From the NCBI GenBank assembly GCA_963668495.1, contig OY764545.1:682001-746000 (forward strand): a DNA stretch of 64,000 bases, read 5' to 3'. The notes beneath the pieces were generated by a model. That model ran no database searches. It was given only the letters and a program-made list of their open reading frames with translations, and was not told the origin of the DNA. Within the stretch, counting starts at the first letter, position 1. The number at the start of each line of letters is the position of its first letter. Both the position numbers and the translations under genes were made by a program. Positions 8,102 to 16,889 of the stretch are shown piece by piece. This DNA comes from Oleispirillum sp963668495. Its GTDB lineage: Bacteria; Pseudomonadota; Alphaproteobacteria; Rhodospirillales; Rhodospirillaceae.

Positions 8102-9430
8102 ATGGACTCGCAATCTTTGCTGATGGTGTATCTTGGCTCCGGCGCGGCCCACTGTGCCGCCGTCGTCGAACAACACGGTAACCTGATTGTTGCCCTGTTC
8201 CTGACCGGCTTTCTTGGCTCAATCAGCCACTGTGTCGGCATGTGTGGTCCATTTGTCATGGCTCAGGTCAGTTGCCGCCTTGAAAACGTTTCTGCCACGA
8301 ACATGCGGGAATGGAACCGGGTCTCCGGCGGTTTGCTGTTGCCGTATCATTTGGGTCGGATCACCACCTATACCGTATTGGGTGGGTTTGCCGGGGGCGT
8401 GTTCGGTATCATGCCGGATAACACCACAACCTCTTATGTGGCGGCGGCCTTGCTGGCCTTTGCCGCCCTTGGTTTTCTGGGCTATGCCCTGCCCAGATTT
8501 GGCATACACTTACCGTTCCGATTGGCAGAAAACAGCCCTATGGTTGGCTTGGTTGAACGCGTTGCCAAGCCGCTGTTCGCCAAACCCATTGGCTGGCGTG
8601 GATACATGCTCGGCATGGTTCTGGGCTTTATTCCCTGCGGCTTGGTGTATGCCGCCCTTGCCGCCGCCGCCGCCAGCGGCGACCCCATCGGCGGTATGTT
8701 TGCCATGGCTGCATTCGGGGTCGGCACCGCCCCGGCCCTTGCCGGGCTGGGCGTTGCCGGAAGCTGGATGATGGATCGCTGGCGCGCCTTTATGAAACGG
8801 ATTTTGCCAATTCTGTTTGCCGGAAACGCGATCCTGCTGCTGGCTCTGTCTTGGGGATTGGTGCAACAGGCACAACAGACACAGCCAGAGCTGGGCGGCC
8901 CGTTCACGCTGACCGCGTCCGACGGCACCATCCGCACAGAACAAGATTTCAAAGGAAAAATCCTGCTGGTCTACTTTGGCTATACCTTCTGCCCGGATGT
9001 CTGCCCGACCAGCCTGATTAATATAGCCGACGCCTTTGATCTGCTGACGCCGGAGGAACTTGCCGAAACTCAGGCCATATTTGTTTCCGTCGACCCGGAC
9101 CGGGATACGCTCGAGGCCCTTGCCGCCTATACCCCGCATTTTCACAGCAATATCCTTGGCCTAACCGGGACCCGTGAACAAATCGACGCCATGGTCCATG
9201 CCTATCAGGCTCATTATGAAATTATCGAAGGCCAAGGCATGGCTGACTATCTGGTTGATCACTCTGCCGCCATCTATCTGATGGATACGGACGGGCACTT
9301 TATCCGTCACTTTGAACACACGGTTGAGCCGCGATTGCTTGCCAATGCCATCCAAGACGTGATTAAACACATGCCGCATGAAACAACATCCCATGCCCGC
9401 CCTGAGACGACCAAGGAGACCCAACCATGA
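8102..9430 (+). CDS. Fusion of a DsbD_2-type membrane domain and an SCO1/SenC copper-chaperone domain
   Basis: The start at 8102 follows a G-rich ribosome site and gives 442 residues; a start at 8072 is also possible. Residues about 28-250 are a multi-helix DsbD_2 (TauE/SafE-like) domain with the motif SHCVGMCGP (residues 42-50) and FIPCGLVYAALAAAAASG. Residues about 262-435 are an SCO1/SenC thioredoxin-fold domain with CPDVC (Cys297, Cys301) and the distal copper ligand His387 (LVDHSAAIYL). DsbD_2 proteins and SCO proteins both act in copper delivery and cytochrome oxidase assembly, so the fusion plausibly couples the two steps. No oxidase gene is nearby. Its stop overlaps the cobB start (ATGA). 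Confidence 0.88.
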   Translation: MDSQSLLMVYLGSGAAHCAAVVEQHGNLIVALFLTGFLGSISHCVGMCGPFVMAQVSCRLENVSATNMREWNRVSGGLLLPYHLGRITTYTVLGGFAGGVFGIMPDNTTTSYVAAALLAFAALGFLGYALPRFGIHLPFRLAENSPMVGLVERVAKPLFAKPIGWRGYMLGMVLGFIPCGLVYAALAAAAASGDPIGGMFAMAAFGVGTAPALAGLGVAGSWMMDRWRAFMKRILPILFAGNAILLLALSWGLVQQAQQTQPELGGPFTLTASDGTIRTEQDFKGKILLVYFGYTFCPDVCPTSLINIADAFDLLTPEELAETQAIFVSVDPDRDTLEALAAYTPHFHSNILGLTGTREQIDAMVHAYQAHYEIIEGQGMADYLVDHSAAIYLMDTDGHFIRHFEHTVEPRLLANAIQDVIKHMPHETTSHARPETTKETQP

Positions 9431-10791
9431 CCGCAACCTCGCGCACGCCCGGCTTTATTCTTGCCGCTCCGGCCTCCGGTTCCGGCAAGACCCTGACGAC
9501 GCTCGGCCTGTTGCGGGCCTTTCGTAAGCGCGGCTTGACCATGGCCTCTGCCAAGGTCGGTCCTGACTACATCGACCCGGCATTCCATACCGAAGCCTCC
9601 GGCGCGCCGTGCATCAATCTGGATACATGGGCCATGCGCCCGGACACCATCACCGGATTGGTCAGCGGTTTAGAAGCTCATGGTGACCTGATCCTAGCAG
9701 AAGGTGTCATGGGGCTGTTTGACGGTGCCATGGTGCCAGGCGGCACCGATCCATGCCGAAATGGATCAACCGCAGCTCTGGCGCGATTAACCGGATGGCC
9801 CGTGGTTCTGGTCGTCAACGTCAAGGGGCAAGCATCCTCTGCCGCCGCTGTGGTTCGCGGTTTTGCCAGTCATGACCCGGATGTTGCCATTGCCGGCGTG
9901 ATCTTTAACAACGTGGGCATGGGCCGCCATATGGAAATACTGGTGGAAGCCACCCAAGCCGCGGTTCCCGGTGTGAAAATCCTTGGCGGTATTCCAAAAA
10001 CCCAAGGCATCGGTGTGCCGGAGCGGCATCTGGGCTTGGTGCAAGCCCATGAGCACCCGGACCTGCCCGGTTTCCTTGATCAAGCTGCCGACCTGATCGC
10101 CAGCAAAATTGATATGGACGCCCTGCTGGAATTGGCACGCCCCGCCAATATCCCCAGTGTCGCATCTGTTACGGCCCCGGTTCTGATCCCTCCCATGGGG
10201 CAACGGATTGCGGTGGCCCGTGATGTGGCCTTTGGCTTTTGCTACCCGACCCTGATTTCCGGCTGGCGTGCTGCCGGGGCCGAGATCAGCTTTTTCTCCC
10301 CCCTTGCCAACGAAGCGCCTGCGGCAGACTGCGATGCGGTTTACCTGCCCGGTGGCTATCCTGAACTGCATGCGGGACAAATTGCTGCTGCCGGGGTCTT
10401 CCTTGATGGCGTGCGCGCCGCTGCCGCTGCCAACAAACCCGTGTTCGGTGAATGCGGTGGCTACATGACATTGGGCGAGGTTCTGACCGATAAAGACGGT
10501 ACGGATCATGCCATGCTTGGCCTGCTACCGCTGCAAACCAGCTATGCCAAACGCCGCCTGCACATGGGATATCGCGTTGCCACAGTTTTGGCAGATGCTC
10601 CATTTGCTGCCAAAGGCAGTATTGTCCGCGCCCACGAATTCCATTATGCCTCAATCATTGCTGAGGACCCCAGCGATCCGCTGTTTGCCATTACTGACGC
10701 CGCCGGAACCGATAAGGGAACGGTCGGACAAGTCCGTGGCAGTGTCTACGGCTCCTTTATGCACCTGATTGACCAAGAGACTTCTGCATGA
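9427..10791 (+). CDS. cobB: Cobyrinate / hydrogenobyrinate a,c-diamide synthase
   Basis: The 454-residue enzyme amidates the a and c side chains of the corrin ring using glutamine and ATP. The N-terminal half is a dethiobiotin-synthetase-like ATPase with the P-loop APASGSGKT and the KVGPDYIDPAFH motif. The C-terminal half is a class I glutamine amidotransferase with the nucleophile in FGECGGYM and the partner motif RAHEFHYAS. It overlaps the gene before it and the gene after it by four bases, so it belongs to one translated unit, although its neighbours are not corrin enzymes. Confidence 0.96.
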   Translation: MTATSRTPGFILAAPASGSGKTLTTLGLLRAFRKRGLTMASAKVGPDYIDPAFHTEASGAPCINLDTWAMRPDTITGLVSGLEAHGDLILAEGVMGLFDGAMVPGGTDPCRNGSTAALARLTGWPVVLVVNVKGQASSAAAVVRGFASHDPDVAIAGVIFNNVGMGRHMEILVEATQAAVPGVKILGGIPKTQGIGVPERHLGLVQAHEHPDLPGFLDQAADLIASKIDMDALLELARPANIPSVASVTAPVLIPPMGQRIAVARDVAFGFCYPTLISGWRAAGAEISFFSPLANEAPAADCDAVYLPGGYPELHAGQIAAAGVFLDGVRAAAAANKPVFGECGGYMTLGEVLTDKDGTDHAMLGLLPLQTSYAKRRLHMGYRVATVLADAPFAAKGSIVRAHEFHYASIIAEDPSDPLFAITDAAGTDKGTVGQVRGSVYGSFMHLIDQETSA

Positions 10792-11234
10792 CCGACCTTG
10801 CCCCGAACTATTGGGAAAACAAATCGTTGTCCCAAATGACCCATGCGGAATGGGAAGCCCTGTGTGATGGCTGCGGCAAATGCTGTCTGCATAAACTTCA
10901 GGACGAGGATACGGGCGAATTGGCCTTTACCAACGTGTCTTGCCGTTTGCTGGATGTGAAAACCGGACTGTGCAAAGACTACCCCCGTCGCCGCATCCAT
11001 GTCCCGGATTGTGTGCGCCTGACACCCAAAACCGCACACAAACTGCCGTGGTTGCCCGCGACCTGTGCCTATCGCCTGTTGTCCGAGGGTAAGCCCTTGC
11101 CAAGTTGGCACTACCTGATTTGTGGCGACCGCAATGCGGTGCATCAGGCGGGAGTCTCCGTCGTTGGTCGCGCCATATCCGAAGATGAAGTGATTGATTT
11201 CGAAGATCACATCGTTGGTTGGGATGACTTGTGA
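10788..11234 (+). CDS. YcgN/UPF0260-family cysteine-cluster protein
   Basis: The 148-residue protein has the CDGCGKCCLHK motif near residue 25 and further Cys residues (VSCRLLD, GLCKDYPRR, PDCVRL, ATCAYRL), the layout of the YcgN/YkgJ cysteine-cluster family thought to bind a metal or an Fe-S cluster. Its biochemical role is not established. It starts within the cobB stop and its own stop overlaps the next start, so the set is tightly coupled. Confidence 0.9.
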   Translation: MTDLAPNYWENKSLSQMTHAEWEALCDGCGKCCLHKLQDEDTGELAFTNVSCRLLDVKTGLCKDYPRRRIHVPDCVRLTPKTAHKLPWLPATCAYRLLSEGKPLPSWHYLICGDRNAVHQAGVSVVGRAISEDEVIDFEDHIVGWDDL

Positions 11235-11980
11235 TCCGACGACTGTTTGCACGCGCGTCATTCCCTGAACATTGGCAATTGGGAACCGAGACTTGGCCCG
11301 TGGTACTGCGACAACGGTCAGGAACCAAACGGATCACCATGCGGGTCTGCGGCCTGACCGATACCCTACGCATCAGTGCACCACCCTCTTGCTCCGCCAA
11401 AATGCTATGTCAGGTTTTACAAGACCATTCTGACGTCCTGTCCCGCCGTGCCGCCGAATTGCCCGCACGCCAGTCATTCGAAGATGGTGCCATTCTGCCG
11501 TTTTTGGGAACGAAGCTGACGTTGCATCATGATGCCTCGGCGCGCACCCATTGGCATAAAGATGGTGAACAGTGGGTGCTGACCGTCGGTGGACAGGTGG
11601 AGTTTTTTGCCCGCCGCGTCCGCGATGCCCTGCGCAAACGGGCACAGCAGGAATTGCGCACCGCCTGTGACCTTGCCTTTGCCGCGGCTGCCACGACCCA
11701 TACCCTGCGCCCGATCCACAGGATTTCTCTATCCGATGCCCGTGGACGTTGGGGCAGTTGCGCAACGGACGGTACTTTACGCTTTTCTTGGCGGCTGGTT
11801 TTTGCTCCGGATTGGGTTTTGCAATATGTGGCGGCCCATGAAGTGGCACATCTTGCGGAAATGTCCCATGGCCCACGTTTCTGGACCGTGGTGGAAACCA
11901 TCACCCCCCACACGCAACCAGCAAAACGGTGGCTTCAGAGATACGGTTCACAGATTCATCGCATCGGACCTGCTATCTAA
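11231..11980 (+). CDS. YgjP-like zinc metallopeptidase (DUF45)
   Basis: The 249-residue protein has the WLM/SprT-like zinc site HEVAHLAEMSHGPRFW with HExxH and a third His, preceded by the family motifs RWGSCATDGTLRFSWRL and PDWVLQYVAAHE. DUF45/YgjP proteins are predicted cytosolic metal-dependent hydrolases. The start is GTG at 11231, overlapping the previous gene's stop. No signal peptide is seen. Confidence 0.88.
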   Translation: MIRRLFARASFPEHWQLGTETWPVVLRQRSGTKRITMRVCGLTDTLRISAPPSCSAKMLCQVLQDHSDVLSRRAAELPARQSFEDGAILPFLGTKLTLHHDASARTHWHKDGEQWVLTVGGQVEFFARRVRDALRKRAQQELRTACDLAFAAAATTHTLRPIHRISLSDARGRWGSCATDGTLRFSWRLVFAPDWVLQYVAAHEVAHLAEMSHGPRFWTVVETITPHTQPAKRWLQRYGSQIHRIGPAI

Positions 11981-12051
11981 CACTGCCGACCTGTTCGTGC
12001 GATCCACACGTCCACGTCCGCTTTTTTCATTTTTTCTGTATTGGTATTTAA

Positions 12052-13275
12052 ATGTCCTCGCCCGCAAATAAGGTGCGATCACAGCTGTCTTGGCTGTTGT
12101 ACCTGACGCCATTGGTTGCCATTGGTCCAATCTCGACAGATTTATATCTGCCCGCCATGCCCCAAATGGCAACGGGCCTATCTGCAACCGTCGCCGAAAT
12201 TCAAATGACGCTGAGCCTGTTTATGCTGGGGTTTGCGTTCTCCCAGCTTTTGACTGGCCCATTGTCTGACCGCTTTGGTCGCCGCCCGATAATTTTGGCT
12301 GGTATGACTTTGTACTTCGCCGCCAGCGTGGTGTGTATTTACGCACCCAACGTCGAAGTCCTGATTGCCGCCCGGTTTGTGCAAGCCTTTGGCTCATGCA
12401 CCGGAACCGTGTTAGGCCGCGCCATTATCCGTGATGTCTACTCGCCAAAAGAATCCCTGCGCGTTATGGGAATCTTGGGCGCGGCTATGGCGGTTGCCCC
12501 GGCCCTTGCACCAATTATCGGTAGCTGGTTGCTGGAACACTTTGGCTGGCAATCCAATTTTGTCGCCATGGCAATTTTTGCTGCCGGACTGCTCGGCGCA
12601 ACCCTTTTGGCATATGAAGAAACCAACCAGTATCGCGGACAATCCAGCATCACCCCGTTCGGGATTGCCAGAAACTTCTGGTCTTTGCTGCAAAACAAAA
12701 CATTTCGCGGCTATGGTGGCGTCATGTCCCTGATGTTCGGCGGTTTGTTTGCCTTCATTTCCGGCGCACCAGTGGTTTTGATCAACGATATGGGTATGAC
12801 CCCCAAACAGTTCGGGTATGCTTTCTCGGTGATGGTGGTGGGGTATGCCGTCGGCTCTATCCTCGTTGGACAACTCAGCAAGATTTACTCTGCGAAAATC
12901 GTTGTCGGCATTGGTGTCTGTATTGTACTGGCTGCCTCAACCGTCATGGCCTTGCTGGCCTACACCGGATACCATAATGCTTGGGCCATTCTGGTCCCAA
13001 ACGGGGTCTTCTCCCTTGGCTTTGGCCTTGCGGTTCCGGCCTGTATGGCGGCCTCTATCGGCCCGTTCCCAAGATTAGCCGGATCGGCAGCTTCCCTGAT
13101 CGGGTTCTGCCAAGGAACCTTAGGCTTTCTTTCCGGCTGGGTCGTCAGCAAGCTGTATGATCATAGCCCGGTTGGCCTTGTGACCACCATCTTTGGCTTC
13201 GGCCTGTTGACCTTCATCATGTACATCACGCAGGCGCGCACTGCTCATGATGGAATTTCCCCCGAGGAAAAATAG
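12052..13275 (+). CDS. MFS drug exporter, Bcr/CflA type
   Basis: The 407-residue product has about 12 membrane helices and the Bcr/CflA signature GPISTDLYLPAMPQM in helix 1 and GPLSDRFGRRPI in the first cytoplasmic loop. Members of this group export drugs or small metabolites in exchange for protons. The gene is 71 bp after the metallopeptidase gene and ends just before a strong terminator. Substrate cannot be inferred. Confidence 0.92.
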   Translation: MSSPANKVRSQLSWLLYLTPLVAIGPISTDLYLPAMPQMATGLSATVAEIQMTLSLFMLGFAFSQLLTGPLSDRFGRRPIILAGMTLYFAASVVCIYAPNVEVLIAARFVQAFGSCTGTVLGRAIIRDVYSPKESLRVMGILGAAMAVAPALAPIIGSWLLEHFGWQSNFVAMAIFAAGLLGATLLAYEETNQYRGQSSITPFGIARNFWSLLQNKTFRGYGGVMSLMFGGLFAFISGAPVVLINDMGMTPKQFGYAFSVMVVGYAVGSILVGQLSKIYSAKIVVGIGVCIVLAASTVMALLAYTGYHNAWAILVPNGVFSLGFGLAVPACMAASIGPFPRLAGSAASLIGFCQGTLGFLSGWVVSKLYDHSPVGLVTTIFGFGLLTFIMYITQARTAHDGISPEEK

Positions 13276-13285
13276 TCCCACAAAC

Positions 13286-13325
13286 ACAAACATGCGGCGG
13301 GAAATTCCCACCGCATGTTTGTTTG
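13286..13325. terminator. Bidirectional intrinsic terminator
   Basis: AAACATGCGG...CCGCATGTTT forms a long stem, extended by GGGAAATTCCC at its top, flanked by A-rich and T-rich tracts on opposite sides. It lies between the convergent MFS gene and the flavodoxin-fold gene and can terminate both. Confidence 0.88.
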
Positions 13326-13338
13326 ATAGATCTTTACT

Positions 13339-13905
13339 TTAAGCGACAAAACGCTTCGTCACCTCAGCAACCCGAATTCCCAGCAACTCAGCCGTTTTCA
13401 AATCACCCGCAGGCGGTGTGACCTCAGGCGAGGCATTCTCTGACTGTGCCATTGCGCCAAGGGTGGAACCCATACGATTAATGGCGTTGGCATCGCCGGG
13501 CTTGCCCTCAGGTGACGCATTCATCTCCCCCTGACCAACCCAGATCATACCGTGCTGAGCTGCAAAAACCGCCATCTGGATCAGGGTGTTGAGCTTATCT
13601 CCGCTCATGGAATAGGAATTGGTGAAACCTGCAGCGATTTTATCCTTCCATCCGCGCCCGAACCACACGCCGGAAGAAGCATCCATAAAGGCTTTAAACG
13701 GAGCCGACACCGACCCCATGTAGGTTGGCGAACCAAAAATTATCGCATCCGCATCCGCCAATTGGTCAAGATCGGCAGTCGCTGCCTCCGCCGTTATCAG
13801 AGAGGCGGTGACGCCGGGGACGCTTTGCGCACCTTTCAAAACATGCTGAGCCTGTACCTCGGTATGGCCGTAGCCACTGTGATAAACAATTGCAATCTTA
13901 GTCAT
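13339..13905 (-). CDS. Flavodoxin-fold NAD(P)H:quinone oxidoreductase (WrbA-like), copy 1
   Basis: The 188-residue FMN-binding protein starts MTKIAIVYHSGYGHTE, the phosphate-binding loop of WrbA/flavodoxin-like reductases, and has the conserved FGSPTYMGSVSAPFKAFMD loop. Family members reduce quinones by two electrons and protect against redox stress. It is last in a minus-strand unit with DoxX and pirin. A close paralogue lies 2.2 kb away at 16115-16693 with the same ends (EVTPPAGDLKTAELLG here). Confidence 0.93.
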   Translation of the reverse strand: MTKIAIVYHSGYGHTEVQAQHVLKGAQSVPGVTASLITAEAATADLDQLADADAIIFGSPTYMGSVSAPFKAFMDASSGVWFGRGWKDKIAAGFTNSYSMSGDKLNTLIQMAVFAAQHGMIWVGQGEMNASPEGKPGDANAINRMGSTLGAMAQSENASPEVTPPAGDLKTAELLGIRVAEVTKRFVA

Positions 13906-13929
13906 AACAGATGTCCTTTCTTGACCTCA

Positions 13930-14622
13930 TCAAACCCGCGGCACATCCAACACAAGTATTTCCGCATCCGCATTGGCGGTGATGGAAACCTTCGCAGTAT
14001 CGGTGATTTCTGCGGCATCTCCCTGTTTCAAGCTGTGACCGTCGATCTCGACCAATCCCTTGGAAATCAAGACATAAGCTTGATCGTGGATACCATGTAT
14101 CAGTCGGGTTCCGGCTGTCAGATTGCCGCCGTAAATCCACGCGTCTTGGTAAATATGCAAAGGTGCTTTGCCGTCACCAGACGCTAACAAGTGCAAGCTG
14201 TCACGTACTGGCTCGGTCGGGAAAGACTGGCTCGCCCACTTCGGCGTTACACCCTTGGTCTTGGGATAAATCCAGATCTGATAAAGTTGGGTATCTTCGC
14301 TTTCCAGATTGAATTCCGAATGGAAAATCCCGGACCCGGCACTCATCACCTGTAAATCTCCGGCAGCAATTCGCCCTTCGTTACCTTGGCTATCCTTATG
14401 GGTAATCGCACCGCGCCGAATATAGGTCAGGATCTCCATATCCTCGTGCGGGTGGGTATCAAACCCTGCCCCGGCCTTGATGATGTCATCATTGACCACC
14501 CGTAACGCACCAAAATGATGACGTTCCGGATTGAAGTAACTGGCGAAACTGAAGTGATGCCGGGCATCCAACCAACCATGATTGACATGGCCCAAATCTT
14601 CGAATGGATAGATGGTAATCAT
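13930..14622 (-). CDS. Pirin-family protein
   Basis: The 230-residue bicupin starts MITIYPFEDLG behind a strong AAGGAGG site. It contains the pirin metal-binding motif FDTHPHEDMEILTY and the following MSAGSGIFHSE segment; several members have quercetinase activity. It sits between DoxX and the flavodoxin-fold gene. The combination is common in electrophile or quinone response units, and a LysR gene is divergent to it. Confidence 0.93.
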   Translation of the reverse strand: MITIYPFEDLGHVNHGWLDARHHFSFASYFNPERHHFGALRVVNDDIIKAGAGFDTHPHEDMEILTYIRRGAITHKDSQGNEGRIAAGDLQVMSAGSGIFHSEFNLESEDTQLYQIWIYPKTKGVTPKWASQSFPTEPVRDSLHLLASGDGKAPLHIYQDAWIYGGNLTAGTRLIHGIHDQAYVLISKGLVEIDGHSLKQGDAAEITDTAKVSITANADAEILVLDVPRV

Positions 14623-14645
14623 GGTATGCCTCCTTAAAAATCGGA

Positions 14646-15080
14646 TCAAACTTTCAACGGTGCCGGAATGAAGCCATCCAGAACCGGGATCTTCTTCAGG
14701 GCAAAGGCACCCGCACCCTGCAAGGCAACTGCGACCGCCAGCACAACGAGCAGTGCGGGGAATTCCCAGCCGCCACCCTCTGCACTAAAGACCCAGCCAT
14801 TCCCAATATGAACCCACAGCGCACCCATCAGGATCGGCAAACTTAGTAGGGCAACCAACCGCGTATACAGCCCAAGCAAAAGGGCCAATCCACCGGCAAT
14901 TTCACCGAAAATAGTCAGATAGGCGACAATTGGAGACAACCCAAGGCTGGCAAAGAAACCAACGGTTCCGGGAATTGTGAAAACAAAAACCTTAAGCAGG
15001 CCGTGGGACAACAAAATGCTGCCCAAGGCCATGCGGACCAGTGCCGCGCCGTAACGTGTAGGGAGAGTCTGCATCAACAT
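14646..15080 (-). CDS. DoxX-family membrane protein
   Basis: The start at 15080 has an AAGGA site and gives 144 residues with four membrane helices. The motifs LSHGLLKVF, IFGEIAGGLALLLGLYTR and GALWVHIGNGWVF are typical of the DoxX group. These small inner-membrane proteins are linked to redox or sulfur stress, with no fixed biochemical role. It is first in the unit DoxX-pirin-flavodoxin, divergent from the LysR gene. Confidence 0.9.
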   Translation of the reverse strand: MLMQTLPTRYGAALVRMALGSILLSHGLLKVFVFTIPGTVGFFASLGLSPIVAYLTIFGEIAGGLALLLGLYTRLVALLSLPILMGALWVHIGNGWVFSAEGGGWEFPALLVVLAVAVALQGAGAFALKKIPVLDGFIPAPLKV

Positions 15081-15183
15081 TTTCGTGATCCTTGATTGGT
15101 GTGCGTCATCAATACACACACTTTATCATTTCCCTAAAAAACGATAATATACTCACTATTCACTTCATAAGTTCCATTTGGTT

Positions 15184-16110
15184 ATGAATATGGATCACAT
15201 CGGTCGTATCGGTATTTTTCTGGAAGTCGTCAAACGGCAAAGCTTTTCTGGGGCGGCTCGTCAATTGGGTATGACGGGCCCCGCCATCAGCAAACAAATT
15301 CGTGCTTTGGAAGATCAACTCGGCGTGCGCCTGCTGAACCGCACCACGCGACAAGTTTCACTAACCGAGGCCGGGGCCCTTTATCAGGACCGCGCCCGAA
15401 AGGCACTTGAAGACTTGGCAGAAGCCGAACAACAGATTCATGACCTGAAAGACAATCCAACCGGGCCGCTGCGTGTCAACGCACCCATGTCATTCGGTCA
15501 AATGTATATGGTGAAACCCATTGCAGAGTTTGCCCGCCAATATCCCAATGTTCGCATGGATGTCACGTTTGATGACCGCAATATTGATATGGTGGCAGAA
15601 GGATATGACGTTGTCGTTCGTATCGGCGCATTAAAGGACTCCAGCCTTATTGCCCGACAAATTGCGGCATGCCCGCTGTACTTGGTCGCATCACCACAAT
15701 TTCTTCAACAGCATGGAGTCCCGGAAACACCAGAAGATATCAGCACCCTCCCTGCCGCTGTTACATCCCATCACGGCACAGTGACGGAGTGGCATTGGCG
15801 TGGATCAAACGGACAGGAAGGGTCGACGTCATTCATGCCGACTTTCATCGGCAACACCACACGATTACTCGCAGAAGCGGCGCTGTCGGGACTCGGGTTT
15901 TGTTCATTACCCGTGTTTGCCATCGCCGATGAATTGCGCAGCGGGCGTCTTGTCCGTCTGTTGCCGGATTACACGACCATACCGGAACGGCATATTTACG
16001 CCATGTTCCCACAAAATCGGTATTTATCCACAAAAACTCGGCTGTTTGTAGACAGCCTGACTGTCTTTGGTCGGACTTTGCCTTGGACAGACCAAACCAC
16101 GTCACCCTAA
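15184..16110 (+). CDS. LysR-type transcriptional regulator
   Basis: The 308-residue protein has an N-terminal winged helix (FLEVVKRQSFSGAARQLGM, then ISKQIRALEDQLGVRLLNRT) and a periplasmic-binding-like effector domain of the CrgA/DmlR type (GPLRVNAPMSFG). It is divergent from the DoxX-pirin-flavodoxin unit and ends 4 bp from the convergent second flavodoxin gene, so it probably controls both. Starts at 15184 and 15190 are equally possible; a TTG at 15178 is less likely. Confidence 0.93.
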   Translation: MNMDHIGRIGIFLEVVKRQSFSGAARQLGMTGPAISKQIRALEDQLGVRLLNRTTRQVSLTEAGALYQDRARKALEDLAEAEQQIHDLKDNPTGPLRVNAPMSFGQMYMVKPIAEFARQYPNVRMDVTFDDRNIDMVAEGYDVVVRIGALKDSSLIARQIAACPLYLVASPQFLQQHGVPETPEDISTLPAAVTSHHGTVTEWHWRGSNGQEGSTSFMPTFIGNTTRLLAEAALSGLGFCSLPVFAIADELRSGRLVRLLPDYTTIPERHIYAMFPQNRYLSTKTRLFVDSLTVFGRTLPWTDQTTSP

Positions 16111-16114
16111 GGGG

Positions 16115-16693
16115 TTAAGCTCGCAATTTTTGCGCCATTGTGGCGATCCGTTTCCCGAACAGTTCCGCAGTTTTGCGATCACCGGGCGGCGGCGTTACCT
16201 CTGGCCCCGCATTATCCGCCTGCGCCATCAGGCCCAGTGTCGACCCCATTCGATTGATCGCCTCCGGGTCACCCTGTTTGCCGTCGGGGCTTGTGTTGGC
16301 CTCGGCTTGACCAACCCAGACCATGCCATGCTGGGCAGCATACATGGACAACTGAATCAACACGCCGAGCTTATCCCCGCTCATGGCACCACCTACGGTG
16401 AACCCGGCAGCAAGTTTATCTTTCCACTGCTGTTGGAACCATGCCCCGGACGATGCATCCATAAACATTTTGAATTGGGCTGAAACCGACCCCAAATACG
16501 TCGGCGCACCAAAAACAATCGCGTCTGCATCTTGTAATTGCTCGACGTTTTGTTTCAATTCATCCGTCGTTTCACCAATTTTCACCACATCCACCGTAAC
16601 ACCGTCAATGGCAGAGGCGCCGTTGGCAATGCAGTGCGCGATTGCTTCGGTATGCCCCCAAGCACTGTGGAAAACAATTGCAACCTTGGTCAT
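16115..16693 (-). CDS. Flavodoxin-fold NAD(P)H:quinone oxidoreductase (WrbA-like), copy 2
   Basis: The 192-residue protein starts MTKVAIVFHSAWGHTEAI behind AAGGA and is clearly paralogous to the product of 13339-13905. They share the FMN loop, the FGAPTYLGSVSAQFKMFMD loop, MVWVGQ and the tail EVTPPPGDRKTAELFGKR. The duplicated genes flank the pirin-DoxX-LysR set, which suggests a local duplication followed by divergence. Confidence 0.93.
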   Translation of the reverse strand: MTKVAIVFHSAWGHTEAIAHCIANGASAIDGVTVDVVKIGETTDELKQNVEQLQDADAIVFGAPTYLGSVSAQFKMFMDASSGAWFQQQWKDKLAAGFTVGGAMSGDKLGVLIQLSMYAAQHGMVWVGQAEANTSPDGKQGDPEAINRMGSTLGLMAQADNAGPEVTPPPGDRKTAELFGKRIATMAQKLRA

Positions 16694-16889
16694 GTGGATA
16701 TCCTTACGTTTGGTCAGGTCATAACATTCTGCTCAGCCCAAGGCAGTCTACTGAAATATGACGCATGATCCAATAACCAAAGGTCAGGACCCTAAGCCCC
16801 TCAACGGAAATTGCATTCCACTGTGCCGCGCCCCATATGCTCCTGATAATTATTCAACACAACACACACGTATTCCGTTACTATTCATC

